DNA of 64,000 nt. It comes from Cynocephalus volans. Its lineage: Eukaryota > Chordata > Mammalia > Dermoptera > Cynocephalidae. Positions 11,560 through 22,714 of this stretch are shown one piece after another. The notes under the pieces are model-generated. The model was not told the DNA's origin. It did no database searches and saw only the letters and a program-made list of their open reading frames with translations. How positions within the stretch are numbered: the first letter of the stretch is position 1; every line of letters begins with the position of its first letter. Where the stretch lies: assembly GCF_027409185.1 (NCBI RefSeq), contig NC_084463.1:46912407-46976406 (forward strand). The letters are read 5' to 3'. Position numbers and translations under genes: made by a program.

Positions 11560-12200
11560 ATATAAGTATGTGGGCTTTGATCAGATGTATAACAATGATA
11601 GAAGAAATCTAGTGAAAAATAAAATGATTTTGAGAAACCAAACACTATTTTGGGAGAAGGTAAATATGTTATTTTGAAAAAAATGAAGTTTATTAATTTA
11701 TTTCCTCATTTTTAAAATATATACTATTTCAAATAGCACATCACTAGAGTTTTTTTATTTTAAGAATAATATTATTTCTGTATAAATATTTGCACTCTGC
11801 TAGTTCAGATAACATTATATAATCCACTTTATAAAATAACATGCTGGACTTTATTTTATTATCACATGAATCAACAGTTTTATTTTTACAACCAATTTTA
11901 TTATGTTCTCTGAACAGCACTGTAAAATATACTGTGACTGGCCATCAACAACCTAAAGCCATCACGAGAACTGCGCAGGTGACAGGCAAGAGGTTAGGTG
12001 GTTGAGTGGCAATAGTTGCAGTGTGAGAACACAGATGGCAATTTCAGGAAAGAAAAACTTTTTGTCCACAAAGATCAGTTCCATAAAAGAAACTTTTCTG
12101 AATATTACAAACATCAGAATGAAATATAGTAAGTATAAAACACAACCAAATAACTGAAATGCATTACTCTTCTTTGTCAATTGAGTTTAGTTTAGGTCTT
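11560..12200. repeat. Duplicated block A (direct partner at about 58950-59690)
   Basis: Two stretches 47 kb apart and in the same orientation align by eye with many substitutions and small gaps. The clearest matches are 'ttgagtggcaatagt' (12000) against 'tttagtggcaatagt' (59490), 'ggcaatttcaggaaa' against 'ggcagtttcaggaaa', and the T-rich run before them. It lies about 2 kb upstream of the V1R pseudogene (minus sense). No coding capacity is evident; a 72-codon minus-strand frame here is not shared by the partner. It could instead be an unnamed interspersed repeat. Confidence 0.6.
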
Positions 12201-12249
12201 AATAAACAGCAGAAGTTGGTATTTTCAGATTTTTATTTTGTTAGGCAGA

Positions 12250-13350
12250 AAGAAAAAATTCTACTGTTAACAATTACCATATGGCATTAAAGACAGTGAT
12301 CTTTACATTTATTAAAATTTCATTATTATAAAATGTCAAATCCATCATATATTTTATGATAAAAATTGAAACTGTCCTAAAATATTTTTAAAATTCTAAC
12401 TTAAAAAATGCCATTAAAAAAAAAAGGTATATATAGAGTATATTGAATTAGTTCATATTTGATGGCTCTATCAGTTAAAATTTCATATAAACCATAATGA
12501 ATGTTGTATTTTATGTGTTATATTAAAATTAGGTAAAAATAAAATACAGTTTCAATTCAAATACAACGTTACCAAATTATAAATGTCTTTTCACAAATTC
12601 ACAAATTTATAGCCTCATAAAATTTATGAAATTGATCTTTTTATCTGAAAACCTGTAACTATTTTACTTATAATTCTCTAAGATATAAGACTAAAGTTAC
12701 CAGAAGAGATTTCAGTAAGAAACACTTCAGTGAGAAAACTCTCAGCCCACCACCCACCTGAGCCGTGAGCGCTCACAGTTAATGAATCTGAGACACAGAC
12801 GCTCACCCAGCGGCATCTGTGGAGTGAGTCTGTGTGTGTGGGATGAGGCCTCCAGTCATCATTATAAAGCATGTCATCAGCTCATCTCCCTTCAGGCCCA
12901 CAATTGGAATGTCACATATAGATGCGCAACAGCCTTAGCCTTGGGATTGCGAGAAAGGGGAAACACTATGGGAAAATTGAATTCATTTAATTCCTGGAAA
13001 ACCACAGGCTAGGGCCAGCTGGGTTCTAAACTTTTTCGTGAGTGAGCATATGTTCCCAAGGCACCTTGGTCTGGGTTGTTATATGGTCACAATTCTTGTC
13101 AACAAAACACAAGTCCCTAATAGCTCCACCTTCAGACAAGTAGAATGCCGTGTCAGATTTCCCAGTGCATCCCTGCTGGCTCAAGAGATTCCTGGTGTCC
13201 TTCACACATGTCTCTGGTGGTTTCAGGGGACTAAACAGAACCTCTGTAAGAAAGGAATACTTTTCTCTTTGGAGACTGACTTAGATGAACAGATCTTCCC
13301 TCTGACGGACACAGTCCTGACACAGAACACTAGCATGAAATGCAATTAGC
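12250..13350 (+). repeat. Duplicated block B (inverted partner at 47085-48175)
   Basis: The reverse complement of 47085-48175 follows this stretch over about 1.1 kb. Matched landmarks include 'caagagattcctggtg' (identical), 'acaagtagaa', 'cacccacctg', 'gagacacagacgctcaccca' against 'gagaaacagacattcaccca', and 'ttcaattcaaataca' against 'ttcaaattcaaataca'. Similarity is patchy in the AT-rich half. The block lies 2.5-3.6 kb upstream of the V1R pseudogene start. It may include old upstream or non-coding-exon sequence of a V1R locus; that is inference. Confidence 0.7.
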
Positions 13351-15784
13351 CCCCTAAACCCCGTATTGGCAAGGCACATGTATTTATATGTTATATTCTT
13401 GTAAGTAATATTAACCTTAATCTTAACCTCAATCATGACTTCCACATTCGTGGTACTCTTTCTTAAAGGAATGGCATTTGACTGTAAATGGGTGACTTCT
13501 CTGTAAACACAGATCTTCTCCAGGACACCATCTCTCAGATTGTTTGAGCTCAGCCTGATATAAACAAGGACCTCTCACATGTCCTTGTTTATCCCCCAGC
13601 AAACAGTCCTCCTTTTGGTCTGTGTCAGGATCATCCTCCCTCAGCCATATCTGAATCCATGGAGGATGCACTTCCTTATCAGAGAGAAAAGCCTTCCGAG
13701 AACCAGAGCAGCCAGGCTGTGCTGTGTGGCTCTCTCCAGGGGTGCCCCGGATCTCGTCTACTCATATCTGCTTCTTCCTGCTCTCCCAAGAGGTGTGAGT
13801 CAGGTGGCTTTCCTCAGTTAGAACAATGATCTTTATGGACAGAAGAGAGTGAAGCTAAGAGAAAATTTTACTGATCTGACCCAGAAACCTAATTAGCTAG
13901 TTTTAACAATCCATGATGCCTGTGGGACCATGTGGCCTTGCTCCTGCCAAGTCACCCTGGGATGAGTTGGGGCTGCAGGCCTGATGCATGGTCCGGACTC
14001 CTCCCTGTGGACTCAAGACTGTCTGCATTAACTCCCTCCCCTCCAGCAGCCCATGACATTTTCTGCTTCTGGCTTATTCTCCATATTATTTCCCTTTCAT
14101 TTAAGAATTGTCATCACTGCCTGTTGAGAATGTGTGAAATATTTAAATGACTGTGCCTTCTATCAGTACATGTGAATGTGTTTAAACCCCTCTAATGACA
14201 TCACTATGTTAAGGTAATGCAGATTTTATTAAATAGGTATTGTGGTCCTAGGTGACTGGGATGCCTACAAAAAATGATCTTTAAGTGATTCTCCTATTAA
14301 TAACACTATCTTTTCATTATTTATCAGAGGATATCGGGACTCCAACTTCCAGACACTGCTCAGGGTAGAGGATACAAAGAGAAATAAAATGATTGTTGCC
14401 TATTTAGATATCTAATTAGAATAAACCTAATCAAAGAAGAATGACACAGTTAATAGATAAGGTCTTATTGTCCACAAACCACCAGGAGTTGTGCACATGG
14501 CATGCAAATAAGATGTAAAGCAGTGTGTTGACCTTCAGTAAACCCAGGACATTAATTCCATGCTGTGGGATGAATCCTTTCACAGCTGAGTGCTCTCTCT
14601 ACTTTATTCAGAACTGCAGACTTTACTCAGGCTAAGTCACCTTTTTGTGAACTTATAAAGATCAAAATCATATTGTCTGAGCTAACAAAACTTAAATATT
14701 AAATTCCCTAAAATTTTAACTCAATCCTGATGAGCTCTACTTTGATAATTTTGATTATTGCTTATGGACATGAGAGGGAAGTTTGAATTAAAACTTTCAT
14801 TTTAAAATACTTTTCTTTAAAATGAAAATAGCAAGTTGGCTGAGGGAAAAATGTTTCAGGTATTTATTTTATCATGATGCTATATTATTCCACAATGAAA
14901 AGTTCCTTTGCTAAATAGTATTTCATATTGAGAACATATGTCAAATCAATTACTGACAAACTAAATACTCGGATAATTGAAAACTAAATGGGAGTTTTAA
15001 AATTGTATCTTATGGAACATTAGAAAAATTAAAAATAATAAATTTAAAACATTTTAACACTTTAAATACTCTACATTCTAAATAGCTATAAGGTGTTAGG
15101 TAAAAAATAAGTTTGATCCCATTATCTGGGTAACTTAAGAGTTGAAGCAATAGGGAATATTTGTCAGAACCCATATTTTGGCTTAAAATAAGAATGAGCA
15201 TCCCAATAAATAGGAAACTACAAAAAATATATACATATTGTCATGTGTTTTAAATTTTGGGTAGATTCACATCTATCTTTTATAGATGTGGCCCAATTTA
15301 GAGCAAGTCTTTATCCTCCACGCAGTTAGCATACATTCACACCTAACACTGTGCCCTGGGACTCAATCCACACCTGAAGCACTGAGACCTAATCTTGTTA
15401 TTAAGATCATATGCAGTTGATACAGAAAGACCAAGGAAATCAATTTGGTGTTACTCATATCCGATGAGAGAAAATAAGGATAGCGATAGGCTTGTGAAGG
15501 TAACTGAAGAAGCTGCAATAGCTGCTTTAATTAATAGTTTGTTGGTGATACTTTATTTCAAGCTAATTCCTGTTCTTGCACAAACTGTACAGGAGACTTG
15601 AGTTGGTGACCTGATAGATTCAATATCTTGATAAAATTGCCAGTTGAATCCACTTAGTTCATGAGCTTTTTAAAGTAGCTGAAGCAATAGCCAACATATA
15701 ATGACGTCAATACGTGTAACGAAGAGTGGAATTTTGTGAACAGTGACATATGGAGCATTCTGTTTTGATATAAAATGTTTCCCA
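13351..15784. other. Intergenic stretch with no recognised gene
   Basis: 13400-14150 is of moderate GC; 14200-15780 is AT-rich. A short hairpin-like pair, 'aaacaaggacctctcacatgtccttgttt', lies near 13563-13591. No recognisable exon, RNA gene or repeat family was seen. Short open frames here show no domain. Confidence 0.4.
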
Positions 15785-15930
15785 CGTTGGACTGACCCCG
15801 GCGGCGCACTCGGAAGAGTGCGGCGCTGGGTGCGCAGCAGCGCTCCCGCCGCGGGTTCGGATCCTATATACGGATGGCCAGTGCGCTCACTGGCTGAGCA
15901 CAGTGCGGCGGGTCACAAAAAAGACAAAAT
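15785..15930 (+). mobile_element. Dimeric tRNA-Ile-derived SINE (CYN-II-like) with target-site duplication
   Basis: Two tRNA-like units lie in tandem. The first has a 'ggcgcactcgg' A-box region and the B-box gggttcggatcc; the second starts 'gcgctcactggctgagca'. A short A-rich tail follows. The element is flanked by the perfect direct repeat ATGTTTCCCA (15775-15784 and 15931-15940), as expected for L1-driven insertion. The anticodon arm of unit 1 is unusual: it is replaced by a GC-rich stretch, 'gggtgcgcagcagcgctccc'. The second unit is cut short. Confidence 0.88.
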
Positions 15931-15940
15931 ATGTTTCCCA

Positions 15941-16599
15941 TGCCTGATAAGGTCTGCAAAACTCCAGGGAGGAATGTATTACAAGAATTCTATTTACTGG
16001 GCAATCCTTTCCAGCATATTGGGAATAAATCTCACACTGTAGTCTATATCCGACCCTGTTTTGGCTGCAGAAGTCCTTGATTAGGTTTGGGGAATGTTCC
16101 TTTCTCCCCCCATCTTCAACATGCAACTGCTTGTTGGGGATTTGACTTGGGCAGGTTGGGTCAGCTCAGCATTTTTTCTTGGTCTTAGTTTTTCTGACAT
16201 CTCAGGAGTAAGCAATGCTCTTCAAAGTATACTTTCTTTCCTTTCTTTAATTCACTTCTTTGTCCCATAAATGTGACACTCCACTGCCTCTGTCTAATCT
16301 GGACATAAACCTTCACTATAAATTTGTGCAGGATCTGCTGGCTCTGGGTATTTCTGCTTTATAAACACTATGCTAGATTCCAGTGGTTATAATATGTAAA
16401 AGTAAGTTATCACAGTCTACATTATCAACATTTTACTACTTCAAACGAAAAGAACAAACCTTATCATCCTTTAGACACTTTTGTGTTCCTTATTTTGTCA
16501 TATACTTTCTTCATTATTACCTTTATATACATCAAGGACCACATCAAACTGTGCTATAAGTTTTGATTTCAATTATCAAACATAATGTAATAATTAAAA
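15941..16599. other. Spacer
   Basis: AT-moderate sequence after the SINE. No gene or repeat family recognised. Confidence 0.4.
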
Positions 16600-17180
16600 A
16601 GCACAGTGGTATCAACTTAATGGTGGAGTAGGCAGCCCCCAACACCATCCCTTCTCTAATACTAAATAAGTCCATAGAAAAAGAACTGAGGTGAGCAAGT
16701 AAAACAACATGTCACCAAATAGAGAACATCTACAAACAGAAATTATAGAATGAAACTAAATAGAAGTTAAGGACCTAAAAAGTACAATAATTGAAAAGAA
16801 AATTAAAAAATAGGAGTACAACATATATTTAGCAGAGCAAATAAATAATCAGCTAACTTGAAGACAGATTCATTGAGGTTTTTCATTCTCAGGAGCACAA
16901 GGAGAAAAAAAGGAGGAAAAATAGAGAAACCCTAAAAGGCCTATGGGAGGCTATCAAGCATAATAATGCAGGCACAATGGGAGTTTCAGAAGTAGAGGAG
17001 ATGGAGAAAGGGACAGAAAAAACATTTGCAGAAGTAATGATGGAAACTTCCCCAATTTAAAACAAAAGTTTATGAACACACACATACAAGTAGGTCAATA
17101 AACTCCATGCAGGACAAAAATCACAGGTATGCAGCTAGGACACGTAATCAAACTGCTGAATGACAAAGACAGGAAGAATA
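16600..17180 (+). mobile_element. L1M/HAL1-type fragment, ORF1 region
   Basis: The order of blocks matches the ORF1 part of old L1: 'caacttgaagacagattca'-type coiled-coil coding (16855-16875), 'ggcctatgggaggctatcaa' (16939), 'aatgggagtttcagaag' (16977), 'gaaacttccccaattt' (17042), and 'cgtaatcaaactgctgaatg' (17145). Stops occur in all frames. No ORF2 follows directly. Confidence 0.7.
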
Positions 17181-17384
17181 TTTTACTTCATTTCACTTTG
17201 TCTTTGTCTAGTAAGCTCAACATTTGTACTTGGTCAAGAACAGTTTCTATCAATTTCCTGTGTATTGACCATCCTCTTTTGTTTCTTTGCATTAGCTTTT
17301 ATATAATAAAGTATTTGGCTGAGTTTTTTAAATTTATTTCTTAGATAAAGACTCTAAACCTTTGGAAATTTTTGAGTAAAGAGT

Positions 17385-17999
17385 GTGTCTATGTCTACCT
17401 TACTTGACCCAATCACTCTCACACCCTGCATGGACTGGACAGATATGCTTTGCTGACCACCTGTCAGTCACAGTGTGACCCATGGAATTGGTGCCTGCTT
17501 GCTTTAAATTCACTCAGAATTCCCCCTGGGAAAACTGCTTGGGTAATGCCAGGGCCCCAAGGCAGGCTTTAGTCCCACAGGCCCTTCTCTCCCCATGTGC
17601 CAGTTAATCTCTGTATCCCAGCTGGCTCCCTTATTTCCCTGGGCCCTTCCTATAAGCCCACTGCTGTGCTGCTTCCTCTGTATCTAATCTGATCAACATA
17701 CCTGAACCTAACTTGTTTCCTGGTCAGGGCTCTCCTGGAGAGTAGCTCTCATGGTAGGAATAAACTGGATAGAGGCAGGAAAAGGGCTACAAGGGCATCT
17801 GCCAGTATGAACTAATTTCCCATGAGAGAGGCACCTGGTCACAGGTCAAACACTTAGATATTAGGATAAAGAAGTATCCTATGAGAGGCACACTTAGATA
17901 TTAATGACCACCTCCCCTGGAGCCGCATCAGGGCAGAGCTAGAATTTATAGCCACCCTCCATAGACACCTCAAAATCAAATCAGAAAGAATTTACAAAG
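17385..17999 (+). repeat. Unclassified LTR-like segment
   Basis: GC content rises compared with both neighbours. The segment has a TATAAG motif (17651) and an AATAAA (17759) in the order expected of an LTR promoter and poly-A signal. Within it, 'atgagagaggcacctgg' (17822) and 'atgagaggcacacttagata' (17880) form a small internal duplication. No paired LTR or target repeat was found, so this remains a suggestion. Confidence 0.3.
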
Positions 18000-18140
18000 C
18001 ACACATGTAAGTCAGATTATGTAATATTTTTCTTCCTACCTCTGGCTTATTACAATCAACTTAACATCTTCTAGGTTTTTTCCATATTGTCATAAATGAG
18101 AGGGTTTTTTTAAAGTTGAATAACATATATATATGATGTA
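18000..18140 (-). mobile_element. L1 fragment, antisense
   Basis: A short diverged copy of the antisense L1 3' block ('cttctaggttttttccatattgtcataaatg' split by substitutions) followed by a (TA)n-like tract. Only the 3' ORF2 part is present. Confidence 0.5.
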
Positions 18141-18214
18141 ATCATATAAGTATATAATATGGGGATATATAATATGGAGAAAATATGGATAAATGTGGAG
18201 AAAACATAGAGATA

Positions 18215-18945
18215 CATATATCGATCGAGGCTGAATCCACAGAGGCTGACCTGGTGCTAGGACGAGACTGGTCCTTGTGAATGGTCCTTCTCCTGTGTCC
18301 ATGAAGCCCAGCTTGATACCAGGGTACACTGATGTGGGCCTGAAACCTGGGTCTGCAGAGACCAGCATGGTGCTACAGGGACTTACCTGGTGCTAGAAGG
18401 AGTCCTGATCCTGCATCCTTGAGGGCTGGCCTAGAACCTAATCCATGAGGACCGGGCTTGTACCTGGAACTACAAGACTAGACTGGCATTGGGAATTGGC
18501 CTAAATCCTGAATCTGCAGAGGCAGGTCTGGTGCCACTGGATTTGACATTCTGCTGTGTGAGGCCTGGAGCCTTGGGCAGCAGAGCACAGTTGAGGGCAG
18601 CCTAAATCCTGGGGCCGCAGGAGCTGGTCTGGCACTGGGTTCACCAGGGTGTGTCTGGTACTGAAGCCCACAGCAAAGTCAGCTGCTCACTTCACTCTCA
18701 TTCCCCAGTGTAGAGGGAATCTGTCTTAAGGAGGGGTGATGCAGGTAGTGTGCAACCGTCCTTCCTACCATCTTCATGTGTCTTTCCTTATTTCTGTGTT
18801 CCAGTCAGATTCTTTCATCTTTCACTGGGATTCCTTATGTCCTGTCAAGTATTTTTATCCATTGATTTTTTTTCAATGATGTTTCTGTGAGCGGACAAGC
18901 ACTGGAAATTCCTATTCTATTATCTTACTGATGTCACCTCTCTTT
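18215..18945 (-). mobile_element. L1 5' UTR with degenerate tandem monomers, antisense
   Basis: On the minus strand the block begins near 18945 with 'gtgacatcagtaagataat' and 'ggaatttccagtgc', the start signature of an old L1 5' UTR. It then carries repeated phrases such as 'cagcacc'/'cctggtgctagg', 'ctgcagaggcaggtctggtg' and 'ctgcagagaccagcatggtg', seen on + between 18230 and 18660 at irregular spacing of roughly 40-80 bp. These are decayed promoter-type monomers. No ORF1 follows at the left edge, so only the 5' UTR is kept. Confidence 0.65.
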
Positions 18946-19490
18946 TCTGAGATTCCTAAAAGCAGCAAGAAACAAGCAACTTGTCTTTAAAAAGAGATGC
19001 TTAATAATACTAACTGTTAATTTTGCTTTAGAAAATATGGAAGCTTTGAGGAACTGTTATAATATTTTAAAATACTGGAAAAGATCAAACAAGAATTGTA
19101 TATCTTCTGAAACTTTGCATTGTAAAGAAATTAAGGTATTCACAGATAAGCAAAGCTGAGGGAATTATTTGCTGGTATACATACAGTGGAATTAAATGAC
19201 AGTAGAAATAATTAAAAGTGATATTAAAAAGTAACAATCTCTTGTAAATGTAACTATAGAGATACATTTAAAACTTGTATTGCTGTATTTTTGAATCATA
19301 GCTTCTCTTTTTTGCCTTTATGATTAGAATGACAAGTGCAGCAAATTATAATTATGAGTCTGTGTTAGTATGCACACAAAGTGTAAGGATGTAATTTGTC
19401 ACATTAATAACTTGAAAGAGTAAAAGCAAATTTCAACTAGGCAAGAAAAATAGGTTCTAGTGGTGTGCAGTAAGGATAGGCATTTATAGT
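18946..19490. other. AT-rich spacer
   Basis: No gene or named repeat recognised. Short open frames are AT-driven. Confidence 0.4.
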
Positions 19491-19886
19491 TGTCCATTTT
19501 CTGTTGCTTATAACAGAATACCTGAAACTGGGTAATATAAAAAAATGAAATTTATTGCTTACAATTTCAGAGGCTGAAAAGTCCACAGTCCAAGGTCCTG
19601 CTGGAAAGTCTGGTGAGTCTTCTTCTGGATGGGAACTCTCTGTGGGGTTCTTCAGTGATGCAGGGTGTCCATGGAAAGAGAATGGCAAGAGTGAGGGAGC
19701 TAACCTTCTCACTCACTTTTCTTATAAAGCCAACAGAAGCACACCCATGACAGATCATTAAACCATCCACCCATAGTCTTGAGGCACAGTCCTCAAGATT
19801 AATCACCTCTTAAAAACCCCACCTTCTACCACCATACTGGGGGTTAAGTTTTGACATGAGCTTGGCAGAACAGTCAAACCACAGCA
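19491..19886 (-). mobile_element. ERVL-MaLR solitary LTR (MST/THE1-like), antisense
   Basis: It begins TGTCCATTTTC and contains 'cagaatacctgaaactgggt' (19515), the same hallmark as the LTR at 4788. It ends 'caaaccacagca', giving TG...CA termini. 'catttata' before and 'catctata' after are a possible imperfect target repeat. Confidence 0.85.
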
Positions 19887-19899
19887 GCATCTATAATTA

Positions 19900-21010
19900 A
19901 CCATAATTTATTGTATGTTTTCAAGAGGCTAGAAGAGAAAAAAAATAAATTTTCTTATCACACAGAATTGATAAAATTTTGTGATGATGAAAAACTTTTA
20001 TTTTTATTTTTTAGAAGGGGACAAACAATTTTATAGGAGTAAAGATTTTATATGTGGCTGAAGTAAAGGTGGTATAAATTTAAGCTAGATTATTATAAAT
20101 TGAAGATGTTGATTGTAATCCCCAGCTAACAACTAAAAGAGATAACTAAAAATATAGATAAAAGAAATGAGAAAGGAATAAAAATGGTACACAAGAAAAA
20201 AATAAAATACAAAAGAAAGCAGTCATGTAGAAATTGAGATTTAAAAAAATATATATATATAATACATAACATGTATAGAGAACAAATAGTAAAAATCTGA
20301 ATGCCTTTTTAACCAATAATTACAATAAATATGAATGTATTAATTTGTTTAATCAATATGTAGAGACTGGCAGAATGAATAAAAACCTGATTGATCTGTA
20401 TGCTTTGTAGAATAGTCATTTTAGTCCCAAAGAAACAAATAAGTTAAAATTGAAATGGCAGAAAACAAATTTCCATGAAAACAGTAATTAAAACAGAGAT
20501 GATGTGGCTATACAATTATCAGACAAAACAGATTTTATGTCAAAAATTGTTATGAGAGATAAAAAAGGGTATTTCATATTGACAAAAGGGTCAATCTATC
20601 AAGAAGATACAATTATAAAGATGAAGAACCCTAACAACCAAACACCAAAATATATAAAACAGAAATGGGCAGAGTTGAAGAGAAAAATTGGCATTTCTGC
20701 AATAATAGTTGAAGACCTTAATTCTCACTCCATGTAATAGATAGTATAACTAGACAATAGATTAATAAGAAAATGGAGGCATCGAGCAGCACCATACATT
20801 TATTAGACCTAAATGACATATACAGCACATGTCACCCCCAAACAGAATGATACAAATTTTTATCATGTAGAAGAAACATTCTATGAGAGACCATATATTA
20901 TGATATAATACAAGCCACAATAAAGTAAAAAAGATTAAAATTATGTAAGATACTTTCTCTGACAGATAGTTCCAAAAATGAATCTTGTCAGTTTTCACTC
21001 CTTCTGATTG
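19900..21010 (+). mobile_element. Old L1 fragment, ORF2 5' region
   Basis: Sense-strand blocks such as 'tatcagacaaaacagatttta' (20518) and 'caatctatcaagaagatac' (20592), followed by 'aacaaccaaacaccaaaatata' (20633), match the region of old L1 ORF2 near the start of the endonuclease/RT coding part. All frames are interrupted. Confidence 0.65.
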
Positions 21011-22714
21011 TCTTATCTTATTTGTTTCAAAATTTATCTTTTTTTTTTTTTGCAACAAGTAGTTTTCAGTTGTATCATACAGCTATTGAATATTATGTTG
21101 TGAAACTCTGGCACTTATTTATATCTTCTATTTCACCAGGCATTCACACTGTTTATGTATATAGCACACATCTTAGTCCACTTTTGTGCATTACAGTTCA
21201 AATATCAATTAAGATGTATAAGTTTTTACAGTGCTATTCTGGTCTGCCCCACTTGCGTGCTACCCAAAGCCAATCTGAACATTGGGTGGTATTCATCAGC
21301 AAGTGACAGTAGTTCAAAAACTTTGTGGAAAAATGATGTTAAAAGAGAATATAAATCCGTCTATGAACCTTTTGAAGTATGCTGGTAGTTTAGTTCTCAA
21401 ATCATTGAATATGGGTTATGCTAATTATCACATGTGGACTGCTTAGAAGTCTTCATAGAGCATCATATACAGATTTATATATTCCCCTCCTCTGTCTCCT
21501 TCTACCCATAACCTCTCCATTAATCGAGGGGGGATGTGGTGGGGCAATGACTCATTATTGTGGAGCAGAAACAGAAGACAGGCTGTCCCTGCAGTCTCTG
21601 CAGCTGCAGTCCTGACACAGATGGAGGGCACTGTTTCAATGTTGCAGGGTGGGCGTGGTGGGAAGGGATTCAACTTTTTTGTTTGTTTACCTACAACAGG
21701 TCTATATGGTCAAACTCTTTGTGGCCTGCTGAGCCACTCTCATTTCTTCATTTTTGGCTAAAGAAAGAACAGTTTGCTTTTGGGTTTTTCATGTTTGTAT
21801 TCACTGCCATTGCTATGCCCCATGACCAGGCCAAAATATATTGGAACCAAAACAAACAAACAAACAAACAATATAGAGCTAATTATAAGTTTTTTCTTTT
21901 AAGTTACCTAGCCTATTTGACTTATTTTCTCCATCATTCAGAGACTTGTGTCATTTTCTTTTTGAATTTTGTAGAAGGTTTTGTTGTAATTAGCATAAAT
22001 TATGGAATGGAATGTTTTAATTTCATTCTGTCCAGTATCAAAAGTTCCAAATTTGGGGGTTTTAAGAAAAGAAGTGTTTACCAAGCTGCTATAAGTTTAC
22101 AGAACTCTATCTGCAGCTCTGTCTTTCCTATATCTTCCAGCATCTTGCCAGTTCCTTTACCTTTCCAGTTGCTCTATGTCTTTGGGCTCTTTGGTGTCTT
22201 CCATGTACTTGAATAGCAAAGGGGCAGCCAAGAACTTAGGGAGGATTATATACAGATTTGTGGCTTCCCTTTCTGTGACTTCCTCCCTAATTTCTGTGAC
22301 TTCACCATACTTTTCAGCCTCTCTGGGAAATCTGAAATTCGTCCTCTTCTTTACCAAGACCAACACACAGTGGTTTCTAGCACCATATATGCTGATAAGT
22401 GACTCCATGGGAATGAAGAAAAGCTATATAGATGTGAATATCATCAAAGCAATTTCCTTACTCCAACATTAAAATTACCTCTAATTTCTTTCTTTTTTTA
22501 TTTTCCAGAGGCAATTTAAAATAAAAACATTTATTGGGCTAAAAAATATGAAAAATGTAGAAAAGTATAAAAACTACAACAAAAGTTCTTTGTACTCCCC
22601 TCAATTTTTATTGGTCTTTTAATCTTATTTTTAATGTATAGCTAATGAGTGTAATATGGTTAGTATTCTTTTACACCTACTATCATCTCACAAGTATTTC
22701 TATGCAACATTTTT
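21011..22714. other. Unclassified stretch with (AAAC)n
   Basis: An (AAAC)n tract lies at 21846-21872. Two overlapping open frames exist (218 codons at 21560-22216 on +, 83 codons at 22157-22408 on -), but neither shows a domain I recognise and the first runs through the AAAC tract. 21310-21400 has the texture of an old DNA-transposon end ('ccttttgaagtatgctgg'). Nothing can be named with confidence. Confidence 0.35.

Noticed and set aside
11962..12180. 72-codon hydrophobic minus-strand frame resembling a membrane protein
   Set aside because: The duplicate at 59450-59690 does not keep the frame, and the composition reflects T-rich DNA.
15785..15930. Possible tRNA gene (A and B boxes)
   Set aside because: Two tRNA-like units in tandem, A-rich tail and flanking duplication show a SINE. 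The same applies to the copies at 53994 and 58104.
21560..22216. 218-codon plus-strand open frame
   Set aside because: No recognisable domain, and it crosses an AAAC microsatellite. Kept only as a low-interest finding.
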